Positions 1 through 7,320 of a stretch of 64,000 bases of DNA are shown here, piece after piece. Under the pieces are notes generated by a model that worked only from the letters and a program-made list of their open reading frames with translations, was not told the origin of the DNA and searched no databases. The stretch's first letter is position 1. Each line of letters begins with the position of its first letter. A program made the position numbers and the translations under genes. The stretch is from assembly GCF_034424375.1 (NCBI RefSeq), contig NZ_CP139965.1, forward strand, positions 6,076,001 to 6,140,000, in the 5' to 3' direction. This DNA is from Paraburkholderia kururiensis. GTDB lineage: Bacteria; Pseudomonadota; Gammaproteobacteria; Burkholderiales; Burkholderiaceae.

Positions 1-2
1 TC

Positions 3-1700
3 CCGCCCGCGTTCCGGCATTCCGTCACCGGCCACGTCGCGGTGTATTTCGAGGCCGCTGCGGCGATCGTGACGCTCGTACTGCTCGGCCAGGTGCTCGA
101 GTTGCGCGCGCGCAGCAGCACCAACGCGGCAATCCGCGCGCTGCTCGGCATGGCGCCCAGGCTGGCTCGGCGGGTGGGCGCCGATGGCAGCGAAACGGAT
201 GTTCCACTGGAGCAGATTCAGGTGGGCGACCGGCTGCGGGTACGGCCGGGCGAGAAGGTGCCCGTCGACGGCATGGTGCTCGAAGGACGTTCGTCGGTCG
301 ACGAATCGATGATCACCGGCGAACCTATCCCGACCGAGAAGATTTCGGGCGACAAGGTGGTGGGCGCAACCGTGAACGGCAGCGGTACGCTGATCATCGA
401 GGCACAGCGCGTGGGGGCCGACACGCTGCTGGCGCAGATCGTCCAGATGGTCTCCGAAGCCTCGCGCAGCCGCGCGCCGATCCAGCGCCTGGCCGACGTC
501 GTAGCAGCGTACTTTGTGCCGGCCGTGGTGCTGACCGCCATCGTGACCTTCGCCGTCTGGGCCATGGTCGGACCCGCCCCCGCGATGGCCTATGCAACCA
601 TCAATGCCGTGGCCGTGCTGATCATCGCCTGCCCCTGTGCGCTGGGGCTCGCCACGCCGATGTCGATCATGGTGGCAAGCGGGAAAGGTGCCACGGTGGG
701 CGTGCTGTTCAGGAACGCGGAGGCGATCGAAACGCTGCGCCGCGTCGATACGCTGGTGGTCGACAAGACGGGCACGCTCACGGAAGGGCACCCGTGCCTC
801 CAGGAAGTGCTGCCGGCGGCCGCATTTCTCGCCGACGACGTGCTGCGTTTATCGGCCAGCCTGGAGCGCGGCAGCGAGCATCCGCTTGCGGCCGCCATCG
901 TGCAGGGCGCGCTGAGCAAGGGATTGGCGCTCGAGCAGGTGGAGGCGTTCGAATCGGTGCCGGGAAAAGGCGTGAAGGGCCGGGTCGCGGGCCGTCCTTG
1001 CCTGCTGGGCAACCTGGCCTTGCTGACGGCCGGGGGCATCGACACGTCGGCCCTTGCCGGGCTGGCCGAAGCAGAGCGCGCGCAGGGGCGCACCGCGATG
1101 TTCGTCGCGATCGACGGAAAGCCGGCCGGTCTCGTTTCGGTGGCCGATCCGGTCAAGGCCACGACACCCCAGGCGATTCGCGATCTGCACGACGAGGGCT
1201 TGCACATCGTGATGCTGACCGGAGACAGCGAGACAACTGCAAAAGCCGTCGCACGGACCCTTGGCATCGATGAGGTGATTGCCGGCGTGCTGCCCGATCA
1301 GAAGGCCCTGACCATCAAGCGCTTGCAGTCCGAAGGACGGTTCGTGGCCATGGCCGGCGACGGCGTGAACGACGCACCCGCACTGGCCCAGGCTCAAGTG
1401 GGCATTGCCATGGGCACGGGCACCGACGTGGCCATGGAGAGCGCCGGGGTCACGCTGGTCAAGGGAGACCTGCGCGGCATCGTGCGTGCCCGGCGCCTGA
1501 GCCGAAGCACGCTGCGCAATATCCGCGAGAACCTGTTCTTCGCCTTTGTCTACAACGTGCTGGGCGTCCCGCTTGCCGCCGGCGTGCTCTACCCGGCCTT
1601 TGGCATCCTGCTTTCGCCAATGATCGCCGCAGCGGCCATGTCGTTCAGTTCGTTTTCGGTCGTGAGCAACGCTCTGCGGCTGCGGCGGGCACGCATTTGA
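3..1700 (+). CDS. copA: Copper-translocating P-type ATPase, C-terminal part (5' end outside the window)
   Basis: This is an inner-membrane P1B-type ATPase that exports Cu(I) at the cost of ATP. The reading frame is open to the left edge, so the N-terminal metal-binding domains and first membrane helices lie outside the window; 565 residues are visible. In order one sees the actuator motif TGEPIP (about base 315), the CPC metal-transport motif in a membrane helix (bases 630-638), the phosphorylation motif DKTGTLTEG (Asp codon at 762), the class-specific SEHPLAAAI histidine-proline motif, the hinge GDGVNDAPALA and two C-terminal membrane helices. CPC plus the HP motif is the signature of Cu+/Ag+ pumps rather than Zn or Cd pumps. 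The GTG at 42 is an internal codon, because conserved-looking sequence continues upstream of it. No copper regulator or chaperone gene is visible next to it. Confidence 0.93.
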   Translation, partial: PPAFRHSVTGHVAVYFEAAAAIVTLVLLGQVLELRARSSTNAAIRALLGMAPRLARRVGADGSETDVPLEQIQVGDRLRVRPGEKVPVDGMVLEGRSSVDESMITGEPIPTEKISGDKVVGATVNGSGTLIIEAQRVGADTLLAQIVQMVSEASRSRAPIQRLADVVAAYFVPAVVLTAIVTFAVWAMVGPAPAMAYATINAVAVLIIACPCALGLATPMSIMVASGKGATVGVLFRNAEAIETLRRVDTLVVDKTGTLTEGHPCLQEVLPAAAFLADDVLRLSASLERGSEHPLAAAIVQGALSKGLALEQVEAFESVPGKGVKGRVAGRPCLLGNLALLTAGGIDTSALAGLAEAERAQGRTAMFVAIDGKPAGLVSVADPVKATTPQAIRDLHDEGLHIVMLTGDSETTAKAVARTLGIDEVIAGVLPDQKALTIKRLQSEGRFVAMAGDGVNDAPALAQAQVGIAMGTGTDVAMESAGVTLVKGDLRGIVRARRLSRSTLRNIRENLFFAFVYNVLGVPLAAGVLYPAFGILLSPMIAAAAMSFSSFSVVSNALRLRRARI

Positions 1701-1966
1701 GCGCCCGGCGCGATGCCGGCCGGATCCAGGTCATGGCGATGCGGGCGATTCTCGCGAATACCGGTGAGACCGTACTCGTGGCGGCGAATGCATTGCCGCT
1801 GCCGCGACTGCGCAGCCCGTACTGAGCCTGACACGTGCCGATTTGCGCGGGAATCCGGCCGGGCCAGGGCAGTAATTTGCAGCGAATATTGACCCACGTA
1901 GAACGCTGACCTGCCCGGCAACGGGCAGAGGTGCGGACAAAATCCTGGACTACCAGGAGGGAGTCC
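1701..1966. other. Spacer between copA and the transposase remnant
   Basis: No open frame here has protein-like features or a ribosome-binding site. The stretch lies between a chromosomal gene and mobile-element debris and may itself be decayed transposon DNA, but nothing identifiable is left. Confidence 0.4.
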
Positions 1967-2134
1967 GTGTACTCGTACGAAGCCGGCATTCGAGCAGCTC
2001 AGCTTTATCTGAAGTTGGGCAAGCACATCCAGGCGACCGACACGGGAGCTTGGCTGCCAACGTGTGTTGAGCCGCTACCGAAGGGCGCGTCGGCAGTCAC
2101 TACCTTCGATTCCGCGTGGAAGCCGCCCTCGTAG
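1967..2134 (+). pseudogene. IS3-family transposase OrfA remnant
   Basis: A strong ribosome-binding site (AGGAGGG, 1956-1962) precedes a GTG at 1967. The first 22 or so codons read like the start of an IS3/IS150-type OrfA helix-turn-helix protein (SYEAGIRAAQLYLKLGKH, close to the usual pattern of ARG-ALA-x-LEU-TYR followed by a LYS-GLY segment). After the residues IQAT the frame loses similarity. The expected continuation, an arginine-x-leucine-glycine segment followed by a Tyr-Arg pair, can be read in another frame (GAG CTT GGC TGC onward), which points to a small indel. No OrfB, DDE domain or terminal repeats follow, so this is a dead 5' fragment. The family call rests on a short stretch only. 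Confidence 0.5.
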
Positions 2135-2208
2135 ACCCCGCCATCGATTTGGACCGCCACAACGTCTGAACGTCCACTTGCTCGTTTCGTCCATCCCGTT
2201 TTTCTGCG

Positions 2209-2604
2209 CTACCAGATGGTTTTGACGTGCGAATAGGCTCGAATCTTCTCGTCCTTTGTCACAAGCGAAACTGAAAATTTACGGGCCGTGGCGACGATCA
2301 TCCGGTCCGCAGGGTCTTTGTGAAACTCGCCCGGAAGCTCTACCGACTTGACCGCAATTTCGGGATCTACCGGAACGAAGCGAACCGCTTCAATGTCCGC
2401 CACGGTTGCGAGCCAACTTCCGACGTCCATCGAAAGCACGAGCTTTTCGCGCTCGACCAGCATCGCTATCTCCCATGCCGAAATGGAAGAGACAAGAATT
2501 TCTCCACCGGCCAGCTCGCGTTCGATGGCCGATCTGGCCTTCCTACTCAGGGCCGGATCGCCCGTAACCCACCACACAAGCGCGTGCGTATCGAGAACGA
2601 TCAC
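2209..2604 (-). CDS. PIN-domain toxin of a type II toxin-antitoxin pair (VapC-like)
   Basis: This is a 131-residue PIN-domain protein, the usual VapC length, expected to be a Mg2+-dependent RNase held inactive by its partner. It starts IVLDTHALVWW, where the Asp is the first metal ligand. It continues with SSISAWEIAML (Glu ligand), KDPADRMIVATA (Asp ligand) and LVTKDEKI (fourth acidic position), so the full acidic quartet is kept and the protein looks active. The start is taken as the GTG that overlaps the antitoxin stop (GTGA, 2601-2604). A TTG at 2617-2619 would give a start inside the antitoxin gene and is less likely. The antitoxin-first order with overlap is typical of translationally coupled TA operons. 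The pair sits among broken mobile genes, consistent with arrival on an integrated element. Confidence 0.85.
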   Translation of the reverse strand: MIVLDTHALVWWVTGDPALSRKARSAIERELAGGEILVSSISAWEIAMLVEREKLVLSMDVGSWLATVADIEAVRFVPVDPEIAVKSVELPGEFHKDPADRMIVATARKFSVSLVTKDEKIRAYSHVKTIW

Positions 2605-2867
2605 TGCGCTGCCTCCCAATCGCCTTCAGCGACCGGGTCGGTCGGGTCTTCGTACCGCACCACCGAACCCCGCAGCACATCAAGCGGATTACGTTCGATG
2701 CTCCGGTAGGGCCGGACTTCCAACGCGGGTTTTCCGTGATCGGTCACGATTACACTTTCGCCGGAGGCTTCGACTTGCCGGAAAAATTCCAGCGCCTTTG
2801 CTTTGAATTCGGACTTGGAAACCTGATTGCCGTCCATGATGCACCCATAGTCATTTTCACTGGTCAT
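2601..2867 (-). CDS. Phd/YefM-family antitoxin
   Basis: This 88-residue protein is the upstream partner of the PIN toxin. It shows the Phd/YefM N-terminal DNA-binding core: VSKSEFKAKALEFFRQVEASGESVIVTD HGKP-type sequence, in which a helix is followed by the beta-strand and the diagnostic HGKPALEVRPY turn. An acidic flexible C-terminus (EDPTDPVAEGDWEAAQ) would wrap around the toxin. Two starts are possible: ATG at 2867, or ATG at 2837, which begins MDGNQVSK and better matches family length. The promoter-side inverted repeat at 2847-2888 would lie upstream of the second start. Antitoxins of this family usually repress their own operon. Confidence 0.82.
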   Translation of the reverse strand: MTSENDYGCIMDGNQVSKSEFKAKALEFFRQVEASGESVIVTDHGKPALEVRPYRSIERNPLDVLRGSVVRYEDPTDPVAEGDWEAAQ

Positions 2868-2888
2868 AATGATAGCAAATGTGACTAT
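2847..2888 (-). promoter_or_regulatory. Inverted repeat at the start of the TA operon (candidate autoregulatory operator)
   Basis: The 7-base arms ATAGTCA (2847-2853) and TGACTAT (2882-2888) are exact inverted complements separated by 28 bases, at the 5' end of the antitoxin gene. Operators of Phd/YefM systems are palindromes in this position. The wide spacing means two half-sites rather than one compact site. The function is inferred. Confidence 0.4.
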
Positions 2889-2987
2889 ATGTGCAAGTCA
2901 TTTTCGCCGTGACCGCGTTGACCGCCCTACGTTTATCAGCCTCGCTGGCCGTTCCGCTGAGCGCTGTCCGGCCCTTTGCGACACTCC

Positions 2988-3204
2988 CTAACCTGCCTCA
3001 ATCGACTGGACCGCCTCGCATTGTTCCCGCGCCGGTACATCCAGACAGGGGCAGGCGTGATCGAGGTGAGCGTGCCCAACAAAATCTGAACCGTTTCGAG
3101 CGAATGTCCGTGTGCCATGAGGCAGCTCGCAAATGTCCGTCTGCGCGTATGGCTGCTATCCGGCCCGAGGACTGCGGCGCGGTACAGGCTGGCCACGTAG
3201 CTTG
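2988..3204 (-). pseudogene. Tyrosine recombinase (phage-type integrase), C-terminal fragment with a frameshift
   Basis: Read on the minus strand, one frame carries SSHTRRRTFASCLMAHGHSL and then ETVQILLG. This is the SSHxxRRTFA..L..xGHSLETVQxLLGH block that holds the second catalytic Arg and His of tyrosine recombinases. At about base 3074 the frame breaks. One base over, the sequence continues HAHLDHACPCLDVPAREQ and ends at TAG (2988-2990); this matches the expected LLGHAxLDHxxPYLDV tail, except that the catalytic Tyr position reads Cys. A one-base deletion and the loss of Tyr make it inactive. The upstream two-thirds of the gene are missing and the fragment abuts relaxase sequence near 3196-3204. 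It is probably a relic of an integrase carried by an integrative element. Confidence 0.7.
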
Positions 3205-3525
3205 AGCCGGCGCCCGTCGGATCTCTGCACCTGTACGCTCAGATGGACGTGCGGATGGACCCCATCATCATGCGCGGCGAAGACATACACCCGCCCGTCG
3301 CCACGCCCTGGACACCCGACGTCTTGTTCGTGATCTTCACCACGACTTCGGCAGTACGTGGAAGCGTTCGTGCGAGCTGTTTGCGCATGCGTGCGGCTTC
3401 GCTGCGCAACCCTGCGCGAGATAGCTGAGGCGCTCGCGCATGTCTAGACGGTTCCTGAAACAGCCGGTCGCCCAGTTCACGAGCATGGCATCGATGTAGA
3501 TCTTCGGACAGGCCATCTCACCGGC
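3196..3525 (-). pseudogene. Decayed conjugative relaxase fragment (MobA/VirD2-like)
   Basis: On the minus strand the sequence HDDGVHPHVHLSVQVQ, continuing RSDGRRLK, is readable (His codon at 3270-3272). It contains the HxxxxHxHVHL metal-binding signature of relaxases of the MobA/VirD2 type. Upstream, in a different frame, SRAGLRSEAARMRKQLAR is followed by LPRTAEVVVKITNKTSG (around 3335-3400). This resembles the PEVMVKVT strand that precedes the active site in the same family. The 60 or so residues that normally lie between the two blocks are gone, and the frames do not match, so the gene is dead. The first catalytic Tyr region cannot be identified. Together with the recombinase fragment it suggests a former integrative and mobilizable element. 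Confidence 0.6.
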
Positions 3526-3601
3526 TCCACCGGTCAAGGTTGGCACGAAGCACAGCCGTCCGGATTACTCTGGACCTGTCCTGACACGGCTGTATTTCTG
3601 G

Positions 3602-4249
3602 CTACTCGTTCTCTTCGAAGTAATGCCCGAACTTGACCTGCTTGGTCCGGATATACCGCTCGTTTTCCTCGCGCACGGGAATCGCCAGCGCGACGCGCTC
3701 GCAAACGGGAATGCCGTGCTTTGCGAGCGTGTCGAATTTCTTGGGATTGTTGCTCATCAGCCGCACTGACGAGACCTTGAGGATGCGCAGAATGGCGGCC
3801 GCCGAGTCGTACTCGCGCGCGTCGTCGGGCAGGCCCAGTTCCAGATTGGCCTCGACGGTATCGAGCCCCTGCTCCTGAAGCGCGTACGCGCGAATCTTGT
3901 TCGAGAGCCCGATGCCGCGCCCCTCGTGGCCGCGCAGGTACAGCAGCGCGCCGCGCCCTTCAGCCGCGATGTAGCGCAAGGCCAGATCGAGCTGCTCGCC
4001 GCAGTCGCAGCGATACGAGCCCAGCACGTCGCCCGTGAGACATTCGGAATGCAGCCGCGTCAGCACGGGTTCTCCATTGCCGACGTCGCCCATCACAAGC
4101 GCTACGTGCTCCGCGCCGCCATCGGCAACGCGAAAAACGTAGGACATGAACGTGCCGTAGCGGGTGGGAAGCGTGGCGGCTGCATCGAGCACGACGCATT
4201 CGTCGGTGATTGCGCCAGGTGCGCACGGCGGCTCGTGAGGCGTAGACAT
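3602..4249 (-). CDS. ribA: GTP cyclohydrolase II
   Basis: This cytosolic enzyme opens the first step of riboflavin synthesis, converting GTP to 2,5-diamino-6-ribosylamino-4-pyrimidinone 5'-phosphate with formate release. The 215-residue frame shows the zinc site SECLTGDVLGSYRCDCGEQL (Cys-x10-Cys-x-Cys), the active-site loop LRGHEGRGIGL and the C-terminal MSNNPKKFDTL and GIPVCERVAL blocks, all in family order. The ATG at 4249 (MSTPHEPP) gives a length close to the usual 200 residues. A TTG at 4321 in the same frame would add 24 residues of poor character. The gene is monofunctional, without the RibB domain found in many fused proteins. It is divergent from the CBS gene, and no FMN riboswitch is apparent upstream. 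Confidence 0.93.
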   Translation of the reverse strand: MSTPHEPPCAPGAITDECVVLDAAATLPTRYGTFMSYVFRVADGGAEHVALVMGDVGNGEPVLTRLHSECLTGDVLGSYRCDCGEQLDLALRYIAAEGRGALLYLRGHEGRGIGLSNKIRAYALQEQGLDTVEANLELGLPDDAREYDSAAAILRILKVSSVRLMSNNPKKFDTLAKHGIPVCERVALAIPVREENERYIRTKQVKFGHYFEENE

Positions 4250-4507
4250 GATGTTCGAAGATGCCAAGGCTTGATCCGGCGTGCCGCCGGGATGTGGTAT
4301 GGACGGGCAGTTTACCGCCAATCGCCGCGGCGCACCGCAATGCGGGCGCCGCGGGGTGTCGTCGACCGCGCGTCAGCCCCAATCCCCCGGCCGATTTCCG
4401 GCGCCTATACTGGAATCGAGCCTGCCGGCAACGCGTCGCCCAGGGATGTCGGGGATGTTGCGTCGCGCCACGCCGGCAGACCTTCTCTGACGAAACGGAG
4501 CCGCCTC

Positions 4508-4948
4508 ATGACAACCGTTGCACAGGTACTCAAATCGAAGCCGGAGCAAACCGTCTACACCATCCTGGCGGAAGACTCGGTCTACAACGCGATCAAGCTG
4601 ATGGCGGAAAAGCAGATCGGCGCGCTCGTCGTGAAGGAAGGCGACGCGATCGCCGGCATCATTACGGAGCGCGACTACGCACGCAAGGTCGTGTTGATGG
4701 ACCGCTCGTCGAAGGTCACACCCGTGCGCGAAATCATGAGCCCGCACGTGCGCTTCGTGCGCCTCGACCAGACCACCGACGAGTGCATGGCGCTCATGAC
4801 CGAGCGTCGCATGCGGCACCTGCCCGTCATCGATCAGGAAAAGCTGGTGGGAATGGTCTCGATCGGCGACCTGGTGAAGAACATCATTGCCGAGCAGCAA
4901 TTCACGATCGAGCAGCTGGAGCACTACATCACGGGCGGCAAGGTTTGA
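4508..4948 (+). CDS. Stand-alone CBS-pair protein
   Basis: This 146-residue cytosolic protein consists of two CBS motifs and little else. CBS1 spans about residues 8-62 (ILAEDSVYNAIKLMAEKQIG through the ITERDYARK strand). CBS2 spans about residues 75-130 (VRFVRLDQTTDECMALMTER, then HLPVID and VSIGDLVK). Such pairs bind adenine nucleotides and sense energy state; the target of this one is unknown. The start ATG at 4508 has GGAG nine bases upstream. The C-terminal amphipathic tail (EQQFTIEQLEHYITGG) is typical of short beta-proteobacterial CBS proteins. It is monocistronic, with the DUF4148 gene facing it. Confidence 0.9.
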   Translation: MTTVAQVLKSKPEQTVYTILAEDSVYNAIKLMAEKQIGALVVKEGDAIAGIITERDYARKVVLMDRSSKVTPVREIMSPHVRFVRLDQTTDECMALMTERRMRHLPVIDQEKLVGMVSIGDLVKNIIAEQQFTIEQLEHYITGGKV

Positions 4949-4989
4949 ACGCCGGGCCGCGCGGCGGGTAACGCAAAGGCGGGTGACGC

Positions 4990-5018
4990 AAAAAAAGCCC
5001 AATCGATACCGGTTGGGC
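4990..5018 (-). terminator. Rho-independent terminator downstream of the DUF4148 gene
   Basis: GCCCAA (4997-5002) pairs with TTGGGC (5013-5018) around a 10-base loop. Seen from the minus strand, the stem is followed by a run of six or more T (A run at 4990-4996). A second hairpin, GCCGCC-TTCC-GGCGGC, lies at 5022-5037. The orientation fits the end of the minus-strand DUF4148 transcript. Confidence 0.65.
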
Positions 5019-5208
5019 CAAGCCGCCTTCCGGCGGCGGAGGTTCCACAAAACCTGTCTTATGGTCGGGCCGCGCATGGCGCGCGAACGACACGCGCTTG
5101 CGCGACCGCCTTCGAGCGAAACGGCGGGCGCCCAACTATCTGATCGCCCGCCGGATACGTTGTGCGCGATGGCGTACCGCACACGACGTCTCGCTTCAGT
5201 TACCGGGA

Positions 5209-5547
5209 TCAGTTACCGAAATAAGTGGATTGCTGCGGCGTCACGCGCGCCGGTTGGCCTGCCTGCGACGAGCCCGTCGTCGAAGGACCATAGCCCGTGT
5301 CGGCGGTGCGTTGCTGCGCCATCGCCGTGCCGTTTTGCGCGGCGACGCGCGCTTCGGCGGCCTGGATGTCGGCCGGATAGGTCGCGTCGTTCGAGACAGC
5401 CGGGTTGTAGCCGGCGCGTTCGAGGTCGATCAGTTCCTGGCGCACTTGCGCACGGGTCACGGGACCGTTCGACTGGGCGAACGAAGCGAGCGGAGCAGCA
5501 AGCGCAACGGCAACAACAGCAGCCTTGATCAGGGACTTCGAGTTCAT
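5209..5547 (-). CDS. Exported DUF4148 family protein
   Basis: This is a 112-residue small secreted protein of a family abundant in Burkholderia. A clean signal peptide (MNSKSLIKAAVVAVALAAPL followed by ASFAQS) precedes the DUF4148 core, VTRAQVRQELIDLERAGYNP and then YPADIQAAEARVAAQ. The start is the ATG at 5547, because GGAGG lies eight bases upstream; an earlier in-frame start lacks a ribosome-binding site. The role is unknown. Family members are periplasmic and often stress or host responsive, which cannot be judged from this sequence. Transcription probably ends at the hairpin at 4990-5018. Confidence 0.9.
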   Translation of the reverse strand: MNSKSLIKAAVVAVALAAPLASFAQSNGPVTRAQVRQELIDLERAGYNPAVSNDATYPADIQAAEARVAAQNGTAMAQQRTADTGYGPSTTGSSQAGQPARVTPQQSTYFGN

Positions 5548-5804
5548 GATGATTACCTCCAAAGTTGTTTTGTCGCTGGCCCGGCACACCATGTGTCGAG
5601 CAAGTGACTCCAGTGTAGGAAGCCGATCACCAAGGGAAAACCCCTATTCGAGATAAACATTTTTTCGGCTGGAAGAACAATAGATGAAGGTCTCCCGCCT
5701 TACGGCGCGCGCCGACAGCAAGGTGTAAGCCTTCCCGAAGATCGGCACGCGACCGCGGCAGGTCCGGCAGGAATTGCAGAACGCCTGGGGTCGTGCCGTT
5801 ACCC

Positions 5805-6488
5805 TTATTCCGCCGCCAGCAGCTTGCGCGGTCCGCTGACGAACGGGCTGCCCGCCTCGTAGAAGCGCAGCATCCGGTGCATTTCGCGCGACAGCCCGAC
5901 GCGCTTCGTCGCAGCCACCGCGTGCACCGCCGCGTCGCCCTGCACCGGCATCTGCCCGAGCCAAAGCCCGCGGCCCGTACAGAGATCGTGACCGTCGAAT
6001 GCCTGGCCGATACCGAATGCGCGCGTGAGCCGTCCCGGGCCGCGTGCGAGGTCACGCAGCGCTGCCCCGTTGCGGCGCGCGGTCATCGCCGCGATGCCTT
6101 CGAGCGGCTCGATAGCCCGAATCAGCACGCCGGCCCCCACGCCCGCCGCTTCGCTCGACATGTTGAGCATGTATTCCGTGCCGTAGGTGAGCCGCACGTA
6201 GGCATGGCCGCGCTCGAGGAACATCGAGCCGTTCCAGGCACGGCGTCCGATGAACGCATGGCTGGTCGAGTCACCGACGGGGTACGCCTCCATCTCCACA
6301 ATGCGTCCGCTCATACGGCGTTCGTAGAGGACAGGGCCGCCCTCCTCGCCAGGAACGCCTGGCACGGCCGGCACGGGAAACGGCTCGGCCAGGTCGTAGA
6401 CCAGATACTTGCCCACCATGAAGCGAGCCAGCTCGACGGTATCCACCGGCAGTTCGTCGCGCGTAAGCGGCACGATGGGCAGCAGCAT
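5805..6488 (-). CDS. mpg: 3-methyladenine DNA glycosylase (AAG/MPG family)
   Basis: This base-excision repair enzyme removes alkylated purines. The 227-residue frame matches the AAG fold. LARFMVGKYLVYDL is followed by the catalytic-Glu motif GRIVEMEAYPVGDSTSHAFIG, then by AYVRLTYGTEYMLNMS, GAGVLIRAIEPLEG and the ARGPGRLTRAFGIG loop, which lines the flipped-base pocket. The start is set at the ATG at 6488 (MLLPIVPLTRDEL); the 47 codons upstream in frame are Arg/Gln-rich and not family-like. It is a single gene divergent from the BON protein gene. Confidence 0.92.
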   Translation of the reverse strand: MLLPIVPLTRDELPVDTVELARFMVGKYLVYDLAEPFPVPAVPGVPGEEGGPVLYERRMSGRIVEMEAYPVGDSTSHAFIGRRAWNGSMFLERGHAYVRLTYGTEYMLNMSSEAAGVGAGVLIRAIEPLEGIAAMTARRNGAALRDLARGPGRLTRAFGIGQAFDGHDLCTGRGLWLGQMPVQGDAAVHAVAATKRVGLSREMHRMLRFYEAGSPFVSGPRKLLAAE

Positions 6489-6809
6489 CGATTCGCACGC
6501 CGCGGCCGTGTTGCGGCGGCCATCGCGCTTCGTCTGTTGTTGCAATGCTTCGCCCCTGGGCGCGTTCCGAGTCACGTTTTTCCCAACTGGAGTATCGTTA
6601 GCTTGCCGCGCGTCCCAAGGCTTGCACAACGGCGCGCGCGGAGCACGTTCTCGCGCATTATCGCCACAATTTCTGCAGTATCAGCAGTTGCTGTACGCGC
6701 AGCGCCGCATTTCCCGCAATAACGTTCATTCAGGCTCGACCCGGCAACGCCCGCAGCACCAGGCGGTTGCCATGAACGCTCTCGACATCACGACAACCGG
6801 AGAAAACGC
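6489..6809. other. Divergent mpg/BON control region with a possible 13-codon leader ORF
   Basis: The region separates two divergent genes. Just before the BON gene, an ATG at 6772 opens a 13-codon frame (MNALDITTTGENA) whose TGA overlaps the ATG of the BON gene (ATGA, 6810-6813). This could be a translationally coupled leader peptide or chance. No convincing -35/-10 pair was identified. Confidence 0.3.
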
Positions 6810-7178
6810 ATGAAGGCAATTCACGCAATCAGGATGGCAGTCGGCGCACTCGTCGTCGCGACCTCGGTCGGTGCATGGGCACAGGCCAGCGATCCCGGAA
6901 CGGACACCGCCAACACCGCCGCTTCGGCGAAGGCCAGCAAGAAGGCCGCGCGCTCGGCCAATCGTGCCTTGCAGAAGAAAGTGCGCGCCGCGCTCGCCCG
7001 TGCGAAGGGCGTTTCGGTGGCCAACATCACGGTCCGCGCGAACAACGGCGCGGTGACGCTCGCGGGCACCGTGCCGGATGCTTCGCAGATCGATCTGGCC
7101 ACCCAGGCTGCGCAGGGCGTGGCCGGCGTGACGTCGGTCAAGAACGCGTTGACCGTGCGCTCCGAGGGCGGTCAGTAA
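6810..7178 (+). CDS. Periplasmic BON-domain protein
   Basis: This 122-residue protein has a signal peptide (residues 1-25, ending VGAWAQA), a Lys/Ala-rich linker and one BON domain (about residues 50-118: KKVRAALARAKGVSVANITV, then GAVTLAGTVPD, then AAQGVAGVTSVKNALTV). BON domains bind phospholipid or other envelope components and occur in OsmY-like stress proteins. The start ATG has CCGGAGAA upstream, and the ATG overlaps the stop of a 13-codon leader frame. The gene is convergent with the acyl-CoA dehydrogenase gene across a long inverted repeat. Confidence 0.88.
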   Translation: MKAIHAIRMAVGALVVATSVGAWAQASDPGTDTANTAASAKASKKAARSANRALQKKVRAALARAKGVSVANITVRANNGAVTLAGTVPDASQIDLATQAAQGVAGVTSVKNALTVRSEGGQ

Positions 7179-7221
7179 ATCCGCAGTCAGTCGCGCTGCC
7201 GCGCGCGCTTGCGGCAGCCTC

Positions 7222-7298
7222 GCGCCTGTCTTCCGCGTTCCCGTCTTGCCGACATGCGGCGCATCGCATCGGCAGGACAGGAAAGGGAAGACAGGCGC
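7222..7298. terminator. Long imperfect inverted repeat between convergent genes (likely bidirectional terminator)
   Basis: The arm GCGCCTGTCTTCC starting at 7223 pairs over 13 bases with GGAAGACAGGCGC ending at 7297. An inner stem TGCCGA / TCGGCA continues it after a few mismatches. It lies between the convergent BON and acyl-CoA dehydrogenase genes. There is no clean T run on either side, so termination is inferred from position. Confidence 0.5.
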
Positions 7299-7320
7299 AG
7301 CCGCAGCGTTGCCGCCGCCA

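Noticed and set aside
2320..2806. Overlapping plus-strand frames across the toxin-antitoxin genes
   Set aside because: They are antisense shadows; the minus-strand PIN and Phd proteins explain this stretch.
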